NCBI GenBank assembly: GCA_026419785.1
Contig: JAODTK010005232.1
Coordinates: forward strand, 124,001-188,000
DNA: 64,000 nt
Origin: Sclerodactyla briareus
Lineage: Eukaryota > Echinodermata > Holothuroidea > Dendrochirotida > Sclerodactylidae
Direction: 5' to 3'
The notes beneath the pieces are model-generated. The model searched no databases. It had not been told where the DNA came from and saw only the letters and a program-made list of their open reading frames with translations. Position 1 is the stretch's first letter. The number at the start of each line of letters is the position of its first letter. Of the stretch, positions 41,901 through 53,900 are shown piece after piece. The position numbers and the translations under genes are program-made.

Positions 41901-44900
41901 TATGAACGAACATCCAAGCCATTGTTTCATTTAAATAATTTTTAAGAGATACAAGACTCGCAGAATTTCACATGATGAACCCTATGGCCGCCGAACTGGG
42001 CCCAGGCCCAAAATTCCCGACTACCCCCAGATGGCCCTCTACCAAAGACCATTACATGTACATGTAATTTTGAAGACAATCAATTGACCGCTTTGGGAGA
42101 TGCATTTCAAGGCACCATTGTGTGAAATATCATCAATGGGCCCTCGGGCCCAAGTTGGCCCTTGAACCGAGAAATCCTGAAGATACAAAAGGTTGGCTAT
42201 TGGACCCGCTCACTATGACCGAACATCAGCACTTGCAGCAAAATTTGTATGAGATACAAGGTTTGTGCATTTAAAATCACATGAATGGACCCTCTGGTTC
42301 CAAACTGAGTCTGGCCCAAAATTTGCCTGAACACCCCCAATAAGCCGTCTACCCCAAGAACATTACCTGTAACTGTTTGAGGAAAATCAATTGAAGCTTT
42401 GAGAGGGAGAGCATTTCAAGTACCATTGTGTGAAATTTCCTAGATGGGCCCCTTCGGCCCAAGTGGACCGGTTGGACAAATTCCTGAACACCCTGAAGGA
42501 ACGACTTGTTAGTTAAATAATATGAACCAACATCGCACTGTGTCAACACAATTATGTAGAGTAGCGTTTTTCGATTGTTCCACCACTTATTGCCCCTATT
42601 GGGCCCCTTTAATGCCATTTGACCTTCCTTTTAGTGGTCATGATGAACCCGATCAGTCAATGAACTTGTGACCATGTCTTCTTCGCGATTCATTTTGTTG
42701 CCCAAAAGCAAGTTTGCAGACTGGATAGATAGAGGAATCGATAGAATGACCCCAATGGGCATCACAATAGCTCAAATAGCATAGCTGGTTTGAGCTAAAA
42801 ACAAATCTACGGGTACCCCAAATTTTAACCAAATTTGAACATTTGCAGTCAAATCCTAGTACAAAATTCACCCTGAAAACTCAGATTTAGTGTCTCATTA
42901 GCCTATCTAAGAGTTTTTTTTTTCTGAGGGAATCGGCGTTTCTTCCTTCTTGCTCAATTGTCCTGGCCACCCTGCTTCTGCATATTCCATGCCACCCGTC
43001 TTTTCCTCCACATACAACTACAGTACTGTGAATGCCTGCACACCTCATTATCCGGAGCAACACCTTGGTCTTGCTCGGATGGCCCAACATGAAATGGGGT
43101 CCCCCGCCTTGAAAAGTTTGGAAACCACTGGTTTATGGTAATTCCTACTTTTCACCTTAACTAAAACGTGCCAGGCACTGGAAGTTTCAGTGCCATACAG
43201 TGATGATACATTCAGTGAACAACAATGCAATGGAAGAATAGTACTCTGAAAGAAAACCAACATCTGTTGTCGAAGTTGATAGGTCTTTGTGGGTCAAGAA
43301 CAATGTAACCCAGCCAAACATGATTAATGAATAATCAAATAACTTAGATGGAATATAGCTGACTTACCTCTCCATTTTTTGAGTCCCAGAAGACAACGCT
43401 GTGTTCGACCTTCTCAGGTTTGGTGTAGGTGTAGACGACCGTGTTGGCACAGTATCCCCACTTGTAGTCCGTCGGATATTAATTAGCAAAGTAATAAACT
43501 GTCCACAGCTAGTGCTACATACGGAGACCACTCTGCCTTCCCACGAGACTGCTGTATATCCAGCCCAGGGCTTTGAGAGTCCTCAGATGCTGTGAGGAAT
43601 AAAGGGAAAGTAAAACACAAGTGCCATGACACCATAGTTCACCTATCAATTCCTTGTAGTCCAATGTGATGTCGTAAGGGTTTACTTCCCGTTTGTATTT
43701 CAACGTCTGGCATGAGTTATGGCAGAATGGAGCAATCTATTCGTGTGTGTCAAGGCATGACTACTGAAACTGACCCCTGGATGACCTTTGACCTCTAATT
43801 TCTGATCGCCCAATATTCAACACTGGTCTATGATAACATACCACTTTCAGATCATCCATCCAATCTACTTTGTAGGAGTAGAAGTTATTTTACAAGTTAT
43901 TCAGAACAGAGCAGCAAGCATTGTTTCCCGGGTGTCCAGACCAAGTCACGTCACGCCTATCCTGGAAGAGCTTCACTGGCTGCCATGCCATCTCCGAATA
44001 CAGTTTCGCATGCTACTGTATGTCTATAAAATGCCCTAACGACAATGCCCCTATATATCTACGAGACGCTTACATGTACCAACCTCAACTTAACCTGCGA
44101 TCAAGTGCTGACCGTTCATGCCTTGCAAGATTCCCCACACAGGAAGGTTGGTTGCCGGCGTTCGTAGTTGATGCTCCGTCTCGTGGTGGGGAATGAATTC
44201 CCGTGACAAATCGTGACAGACCCCCCATCGATTTATTTATGTTTTTAAGAAATCTCTTAAAACATACTTTTTCAGATACCATTTTAAATGTAATAATCAT
44301 TTTGTATCTTTTTAGGGTTGCATTTTGTTGTCCGTTGGCCTGTAACTGTTTCTAGTGTACATTTTTTTTTCTATTTTCATATTTTTATATAGATATTTAT
44401 ATATATATATATTACAGCTTGTGCCAATTTACTTTTGTATCATCTGGTTTTTTTTAGGTTTTATATTCGTTTCTTGGGACTTTTTTTCTTTCAATTTTAC
44501 TAGGTGTTTTTTTTCTTTCTTTTTTTCTACAATTGAATTTTATATTCACATTTGTTTTTAAGTTTTCTTTTTGTAAAGCGCCCGATACTTTGGTGATAGG
44601 GCGCTATAAAGCACCAAGTTTTATTTATTATTTATAGAAGTTGCTTGACCATTCAAACGGAATGGCAAGAATTGACCTCACCATGACCTTGGAACACATG
44701 TAAAAAAAAAAGAAAAAAAAGTGAAACTATTGACAACTTTCAGATCATCCCATCTTTCTGTATGAGTAGACACGACTGCTTGGCCATTCTCGCAACTGCT
44801 CAAAACAGACTTCTAAGTAACCTTTGACCTCATATTCCTGAATCCCTCTACCTCACTACTCACTATGCTAATACTGACTAACTTTTATAACCATCCAATC

Positions 44901-47900
44901 TCCTTCGTAGGAATAGAAAATGCTTGACTGTCCAAACAGAATGGCCAGAGTTTACTCAACTTGCTTAGGACTCAAATTCCTGAACACCCCATATTACTTT
45001 CATGATAGAGCAGGATTGACTGCTAAATGTCCTTTTACCCTCAATTCCATGAACCATCTATCTTTGATAGATAAACTGCCAGCTCCAAAAACACGAGGCT
45101 TATTTCGATTCCGCCCCCGAAAGCCTCCAAAAGATCGACCGAACGATATTGCAGGTGGCAATTTTTTTTTTTTAAATCTTAGACAAATTGCCCCAAAACC
45201 GTAACCTAAACTTAAGACAAGAGCTTCCCAAAATAGATTTAGACAAGTTGTGTTTCTTTTCATATAATTTCATTGCCACAGCCCATATTTTACAATTTTC
45301 CAATACTCGGCGGTGTTGTAAAACCAATTTTCAAACCCTACCCACGCGAACGAAAATCAAGCGATCCACGATCGATAATGAGTCTACATGTACGCTAATT
45401 CCCAGCAACGTCTGCAATAATTTATAGCGGGCAAGTCCCGCCTGGTTTCCACATCAAGAATAGTGAATTTTGCACTGTTTTCACAACAGACAGGATCACT
45501 GTACTTCAGGCCCATGTTATGCATACTCATAACATTGCGTGTCAGGGCATTGTAACACTGCAGGACCCTGAAGAGCAACCCATAGAATAAACACGTATAT
45601 GGAGCAAACACTATTTTATGCAATACTCCGGACCCCACGCATCGATAATTTAATTGACATGATTATGTAGAACTGGTGCAATGTACACGTTCTATTTCAA
45701 CCATGTGAATGGGACCAAATTCACTGTAAAATAACTTAAAATCTGCAATCTGAAAACATTTAAAAATAATCAAATAATGAAACAGGCAGTAGATGGTTGA
45801 TTACCAACACATTTCACAACAGATCGAGTCATGTTATTTGCAAGGTGTATTCATACATTCCACTTTTCTGATCTAGGCTAATTGTGTCCCTGTACAAAAT
45901 CATCGCAATTACTTATAGCTTGTCCTACTGCTGGCACCTTGTGGATAGTGAAGCCATTGAAAATTATTTTTTTGTTCTCCTTATTTATGTCACACAAAAT
46001 ACAATTGTTGCCTGGAGAACGTCACTATGGGCCAGAAAAATGTTGCCGTTGAAACTGCATAATTTCTCCACCTTTCGAGAGTCATGTAACTATGGGATGG
46101 ACGCCGGAAACTAACTAAATGGCATGGGTAACAACCTGGCTTATTAGTCCCCATGTACCCACGGCCTATACAGTGTCCCTTTTTGGGCAATAGCTTGCAA
46201 TGCCAGTCGTGATTGCAGATAGGGAGCTGTACCCCTTAGCAAACACATCCTTCCTATTGTGTAAAAACTGGCAATGGTTCGCCGGTATTCTGGTACCAAG
46301 ATCCTCTGATTTATTTTCTATAACTCCCCTTTGAAAAATTTGTGGAGGGGAATTCCCCCCACATTTCGAAAAACGAGCGTAAACAACGATAAGAGCATGA
46401 GTACTAGCTAGTTCACACGCTTCACGTGCTGCAATCGTCGAGTATTAGTACACTACGTTTTGCTGTGTTTATTCAAGCAGATACTTTGCAAATACACAAC
46501 CACACACTGTAATTTGTCATTATAGATATTGTGCGTGTTTTTTATGGCTAATTATTGTTTCATTTAAAAAAGAGCTCTTGAAAACTCAAAAGTAGCACAA
46601 CCCGGAATGAAATTGACGGGGGCGTTTTTTTTTTTAAAATAGCACACGAAAATAAAAGTATTTTGGGGGGGGGGGACACTGACTGGCCACTCATCTATTC
46701 CTCTGATTATAGAAGCCAGTGGCTTGTGATCACCTCATGGAGTCATCTCCTCCAGTCACCCCTCATGAATACCGGGAGAATATGGTAAGACGGTACAGTG
46801 TCGGTCTTTTGGCATGCAACAAGGGTCCCCCCGGGTTCGAATCCCAGCCGATCAGCACCCGGGCGTTTTTCCAGGGAAGTAGTGCTGTAATTTGCTTGCA
46901 TTCGACTGGCCTTGTTCCTGGTCTTAGGTTCCTGTCCCTGCTGTTGAGCAGTGGGCGGGGTAATTTCGGGTGGTTGTGTCGGGGGCCTATGCAAATAAGG
47001 CGCGTCGGTCGGCTGTGAGCAGTCCGCGTCGAACATCTTCCTCTCCTCCCGGTTCTGAGAAATGGTAAGGGTTCCTGGAGGTTCCCTGATCTTCGTCGGA
47101 TGTGACGTAAAATTGCGGTCCCGGGAGCATGTTAGAATTGGTTACACCCCTACTTCGATATCATCTGAGCACTAGTCTAGAAGAGAAGGCGGAGTTGTCG
47201 CCGGTGCTCAATCACGATCAAAATTTGGGGTTAGGGTTCCACGATGTGTCAAATTGGCTTCCGAACCCGTCGCAATAAATCAAATCAATCTCAGCTAGGG
47301 AACCACAATCATTAGTGGTTATATGTCTAGTGTAGAAGTTGAACATGCAAACAGGTTGTGTGGGCATTTCCCATAGATTTGATACCACAGTGAAATGTAT
47401 TGATGATTGCATATGATATTTCTTATCAATGACTTCTGTGTAAGCCGAGTAAATATAACTTTTCTGATGGTAATATTAGGCAGTTCAATCAGGTTGTGTA
47501 CACTCAAAGAACAGTATTGCAAGAACTATCTGACTGCACTTCCGAACACAGGTGTAAAACGGATTATCCTGAGTGTTATGGCCTTTGTTAATGCTCTAAA
47601 GTCTGGATTCCTCCAAGCCTTGCATTTTACCATACATTACTCCTTCCCCAAATGGGCTGGTCGAACTGGGACCACAATTGACTCTCTTGTCCTGAGTTGT
47701 GGACGCGCTCTGAGATCGCAGCCAACGTCCAGGGCGAAACCCTTTTATGGTTCCATTGAAGCCTTTAACTATTGTCATCCCCGTGTCTAATCAAGCCGGA
47801 TCTGTGAAGAAAGCAATAATATATTACAAAAACCTAACATATAAGTTGAATGAAATAGACAGTAATTTGTTAAGTTATATTACCAGTATAACCAGTGGCT

Positions 47901-50900
47901 AGAACAACAAGTATATAATGGTTGTAATGGCTGCTTCTTTCTACGATTCCTTTTCATATGACTGCTGATTTTTTCTGAAACCAAAAGCACAGTATCCTTG
48001 TGATATTCTGGGGCTTTTCCAGGCTGTCATACCATAGCGCTATAATTATTGTAACTGGAGTGAGACAATGAGGGGACAATGTATGTACCATTTGGAGAGA
48101 AGAAATGTCCCTGTGGAGCTAACACCGATATGCAACAAATTCAATTTATATGTAACATTTTAATCATCAACATATATTTATTTGTTACTACTTCAAATTT
48201 AAACTGCGGGAATCACCAGAAACAAATTCTGGGTATAGCAACATGGTGTGGGAAGTACCAGTAATGTGCATGCAATGATATCAAGGTAGAAGTGTTCACT
48301 TCCTTCCAACAACGGTGTGCATGGGAGACATCTCTCCATAAGCATTTCCACCCGTTACCACTTTTTCACATCTCCCTACTGGGTAGCACGAAAGGCTTGA
48401 TATGGCCCTAATTGAAGAAAGTTCAACAAATGTGAACACATTCGGCCAGAAAATTACGCCAAATTTATTCTATGCTTCATAACCTTCCATTCAACTAACT
48501 TGGGGTTCAACATTCAAGATGCAGCATGTCCCTGACGTTGTGGCGTATGCATCTTCAATCAAACTATTCAGGCACTCAGACGGTTAAACCATGCCTGAAT
48601 ATCGCCTCTTATACTAACCATTTTCCTTCTCTTGTGGGGTGTACATAGTGGACAAAGGTTTGTAGACAGTAAATGTGTTTCCCTTAGCATATGCCTGACT
48701 AAGATGCTGACTGATTTGAATCACACATTGCATCATCCACTTACTATCATCCTGCTCGCTGGTCATAATCTGTCTCGTCCGTTGTCAAACAATGGCGAGG
48801 GAAGGCTTTTTGGCTCGAGTACCATGGCGACCATTGTACCAATCAATTGCAGCAATGTTGGCCGCCCCCCCCAGCCGCACCGGTGGCGTTAGCCAAACAA
48901 TGAGCCTGTAACTATTGTCTGTGGAGACAGAAGAATAGTTTCCAACTTATCCCTCTTTCATCCACATCACACAGCTGAAAATTTCAACGGGTGCACCTGC
49001 AACCTTCACTGGTGAAGACAACTATGAAATTGGAACCATGAGTGAAATATGATGGAAAAAATTGGAATTTTCTCTGATTTTTTACCCTGAAAGAATCCAT
49101 GGTAAACTCCAGGCAACCAGAGACCTTCTCACCATTGAAAGCACAGTGTGATAGGTTGTTGGCAGTGAAACACTATTGAATATCGCCTCATTCCGATATA
49201 ATCGTGTCAACTGACTATTGAATGTCCTTTGAATAAAGTTGAAAAATCTATGTGGCAGTTTACTTATTGCCATGTCCATTATTCATAATGTCAAATATTC
49301 ATCTTACTGAACATCACCGTTCTTGTGAGGATGGAGGCGGGGTATGTTTTATACATACCAAATGACTTGACATTTGTGAATCGGCCTGACCTGTCCCAGT
49401 TTAATATGAAATTGTTGACGTTATATCCCAGCAACACTTCCCAAACACGCAGATCAAGTGATCATATGCACTTAATGAGCAAAGGTTGTGATGAGAAGAA
49501 AAGTTGTTATATTCCCTTGTATTTATAATTATGATTTTTTAATCTGATCTATTCAATAACAGGGCTCAGACATTCTGAACACCAAGTCATCTTGGGGGTT
49601 TTATCCGGACCATAACCAGGTCTACTCGCGTCTCCGACATCTTCTATCTTTGAGCGACAATATTCTGACCAATTGTCATGTCCCATGTGAATCCAAAAGA
49701 TATATTTTTAACAACCTCATTTGTCTTCTTCCGCGCCATCTAATTCACAGATTATGTTGGACGAAATTTTGTTAAATGTAGATATTGACCCATTGTTCAT
49801 AAGATCTCAACAAACAAACTGGCACACATCCCTAATGTTGCATTACAATAATTTCTCTACCAAGCTTTCTGAGGAGCTATGATGACATGTTCCCCTTTAT
49901 AGTTATTCAATAATGAAGTAACAAAAAGAAAAGATATCCATGGTCACCTTGGCTATATTAAAGTCCCATAAGACAAAGAAGGGTTGTTATAGGTCACCTC
50001 TGTTACTTTCAGTTCAGTTTGTTATGCCGGTGTGCGACTTGTGCTGGTCAGTAACATACTGACAAAAACCTCCTGTCGAAGATGGATTTTGACAATGAGG
50101 GACGTACTTGCACTGTATTTGGCTCGGAATCATCAAAGACAAGAAAGAAGAAAAAACGGTGGGGGTTCAAGCTTGTGTTTTTGCTTGGAAGTCACTGGTC
50201 GATATGCTTTTAAAAATTTTATCTTATAGGCTATACTCGGAAACCACGGTTGGGGTACCTAATTTAGTTTCATTTTAGCTCAATTCACGTTTTTTTTTTT
50301 TAATATTCCAGAAGCATAATAAATGATATGAAAAGTGAATGCCATCGTCCGATACCTCCTCTACAACAGAACTCAGTAGAATTGGCCGAACCTCAACTAT
50401 TTCTATTTTGCCGTAGATGTTTAACAAGTCTGCCGAATTTTCACCAAAGCCGGCGTAACAAATATTTTTGTATCGCCACGAAAAATTATGAATTTTGACC
50501 AAATAGTTTCAACTATTTCATTTTTCAATTTTATTTTTATTATAGAGTGTAGATTAGCAGGGGGATGTAGTGAGGTTGCGCAAAGGCCTCTGTGACCATC
50601 CCCACCCCCCCCCCCCAAGATTAAGGCATGCATCTCCAGAACTATAAATAGAAATGAGGGTAAGGGTACAGAACGGCATAAGACGAAGGCATCATGACTA
50701 TATATTCCTAATCAGATTGCCTAAATTTTACTGTTGCGATGCAAAACTGCTGAAAACAAATTGCCCTGACCGCATGTGCGCGCTGGTTTCTGTCTATTTT
50801 CCGTTACATGTAAATTACAGTCCCATGACACAATACTTGTCAGCCAATAGGTTTTTTCTCCATACGTATATACATATGGAAGGCACAAGGAGAATTTGGT

Positions 50901-53900
50901 TTGGGACAAAATTAATTCTGCCCCCCACCAATGCTGGCATGCAATGGCCATTTCCTAACATTCTAGGGCCAACAATTCTGAGCATGGAAAATTTGGCAGA
51001 AAATTTTAACGAGAAAACAAATCTGAACATCTCGGGCCAACCTCTAACCCAATTTAAAATCCTTCAGGAGCAGCCAGAATACTTGGGAGGTGAGGAAGGA
51101 ATGAAGGCTCCGGATGAAAAAATTGTAGGGATTAAACATTATTAATCGTTTTTTGTCAATTCAATTGTCAATTTTAGTGATGTTTGCTTATGCCATAAGG
51201 CCCAGGAAGTGCCAATTCCGCATGTGGGGTTCTCGTGTAAAACATGTGTTCTTGAATGCTTCGCGGCCCAACCGATGGGTTGCCCGCGGCTCTAGATGGT
51301 ATAAAAACATCTGTCGCCTTCTCCTTCCCAATATTCAACACAAATCGCTTGCACAGATATTGATGATGATTGTCTCAGGTTAGGAAATCAGTGCGGTGTA
51401 CTATCATTTCAAATTACGGACAAGAGTTTGGGACATGTAGGGCCTATGTATTGATGGGCTGATGGGACCAGATTGTTGTAACTTGCGATATGATAGGCTA
51501 GTATGGAAACTTGGCAGATGGAATGAAATGAAAGCGGTTTTCTGGGTTTGCATGGTTTAGTAGATATGATTCCTTCATCATCGATATCTTATGTATTAAC
51601 ATGTCTATAGATCGATTGTTTTATCATTAAATTAGCAAAACTTAGGAATTGCCAGACCTGAGATTAGACATTTCAGACTGGTTGTGATGCAGCTCAAAAA
51701 CCCCGGCAAGTGACCTTTCCGCCCATTGAAGGGTCTTAAAATCAAAATTTTCGGTACGCTATGCGCCAATCAATGGTGCCACTTCCTGCTTAAATAGTGT
51801 TTGTACCTGAAACAAAATAGCTCACGGTTTGTTATATCAGTAGATTACTACCACTATGACACTGTAGTGATCTATTGTATTGACTGTATGGGTAGCTTCT
51901 TACCCGGAAGGAAAGAAGGACATTGAAATTAAGGTTGAATGGAACTTTAACAAAGTTATTTAGCCTGAATCCAAACCATTTTTACCCTTGCAATCTCAAT
52001 TTCTTTTAGCCCCAAAAGCATTTGTATAGTATTATTCGTAATTCCTTTTTGGCTTTCCCTAAAAGCAATGTGCTTTCCGCTGTCACCCCCCGGCAAATAT
52101 TTCAATCTCAAATGGAACAACCCGTTTGGAACTCGTCAAGCAAAACAGAACAGGGAAAAGTCCCCATGAGACCACATGCCCTATTTTCGTGGCCCTCTTG
52201 CCCAGCGTGACAAAAATTTTCTGTTCCCGCTTAGAGACGGCGGTGAAGAATGGAATTGGGCCAAGGGACAAGCCACTTAGTTGGGCCCCTGCTTGTTGTT
52301 CCTTCTCTTCTCCTCTGAGACCACACAGCTCATTGTGCGATTACCCTGCAATAATTTGGGTTTCCTTCCGAATAGTCCCATTTGCTTAGAAACCTCAAAA
52401 TGCCAGTGACATATCACAACACCTCTATATTCTTTCAGTAGTCATATGTAATAGACTTGCAACTCGCACAAAACTAACATAAAACTTATGGAATAGTGCA
52501 GGCCGATAATGTCTCCTTCCTCTTGGAGCCGTCTGGCATTTATATAGTATACCCTACAATAACCTCACGCCTCGACGAATCCGCATACAACGATACTTTT
52601 TTCAATTTTTCCAAATAATCACAATTAACTCCTTAAACCTTCGGGGCAACAGTACACCGTATCTTCAATGGCACAGAGTTTGTTCTCATTGATCAGTTTT
52701 AGTCACTCACTGCATGTTAGTGTTATATTCTGACTGAATGTTTCACCACTGGCCTCCAAATCAAAAGACCTTCATTGGCTGCCCAGTTATGTATGAACAA
52801 TAGAATCATGGGATACTGAGTTATTGTTGACGAAAATTAATAATAATGGGTGGAAAAGAAAACAATAAAATATGCAAACCACCGGGGTAGTCATATGGGC
52901 ATTTTCCATCAAGTACTCGCAGTTGACTGTAACAACACTTTACATACCCGATATGTGGGACACACGTCACAGAGCAGTACTCCCTGATTGGCTGCCAGTT
53001 TAAGTTAATGTGATGAACAATAGGCATCATGGGATAACTGAGTTATTGTGACGAAATTATAATAATGGGTGGAACAGAAACAATAAAATATGCAAACAAC
53101 TGGGTAGGCACATGGCAGTTTTCTTCTCCATCAAGTACTGAGCAGTTGACTGTAACCACACATGGGCCAGTTTCTCTCCCTCAAGTACTGAGCAGTTGAC
53201 TGTAACACACTTTTTACAAAGATTGTGGGGGCCACACGGCACAGAGCAGTACTCAGAACTTACGCATAATTCCCCTTGGTTTTCATAGACATGGATTCCC
53301 CATGCTCATTCCAAAGAGAAGCATCTTGGCTGTCGGGACCATGCCACATGACACAAGGTATTCCCCTTTAATGTCCTTCCCCCATATCCTGTTGCCATCG
53401 ACAGACCCACAATAACAGCAACCTGTGGAAGAATTCAATACAATGATGAACCAAAGTCATTAAAATTTCTATGGGAACATTTCGAATCAAAAGTATTGTG
53501 AGTTGGGAAAAAAACAAATATGATAACAATGGTTGTGAAATATTAGTTGCCAACTGTTTTTCCTCAGTACACAGATATGGCAATTTCAATTTTGGAATGA
53601 TTATGGAATTAATTAGCACATTGAATGACCTATAGTGACCCCAAATCTATAAAAATTTCAGGAAAATGAAGGTGTTGAAACCAGTACCAACATAAATTCA
53701 TGTGAAAATCTGACACACTTTAGAATTTCAAATGCAAATTAGACATGTTGAATGAATTATGGAATTCTGAAGGTATGTTAAATAACTTGGAACAAAGGTA
53801 AGCCATACCACCAAGTTTCATGAGATCCAACAAGCTTTCAAATTTCAAAAGGTTGATGCGGAATTATAACAACTTATTTATCATAGTTTTACTTGAAAAT

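Larger units (their letters stand above)
39383..43130. mobile_element. hAT-type element (non-autonomous), carrying nested insertions
   Basis: The left end TATGGTTTCCCAAACCTGGGG followed by TCGCGACCC and the right end, complemented, CAGTGGTTTCCAAACTTTT then GGGGGACCCC, match the well-known hAT terminal motif (CAGTGGTTCCCAAAC, then GGGGTCGCGACCCC). It is flanked by GTTTATAG (39375-39382) and GTTTATGG (43131-43138), a 7 of 8 match of the 8 bp duplication typical of hAT. Only about 95 bp at the left and 330 bp at the right belong to the hAT itself; the rest is copy C of the tandem-cored family. No transposase was found. Confidence 0.8.

Noticed and set aside
45384-45638. 84-codon minus frame as the missing WDR35 exon (IQWNH segment)
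   Set aside because: Only a vague resemblance (DPVC, a VET or MWK stretch) and no pyrimidine tract before the candidate acceptor; not good enough to call.
46831-46843. Perfect B box as a true tRNA gene
   Set aside because: No paired acceptor stem or anticodon arm was found; a SINE head is more likely.
50654-51145. 163-codon plus frame as a gene
   Set aside because: No recognisable domain, no splice context, composition like neighbouring chance frames.
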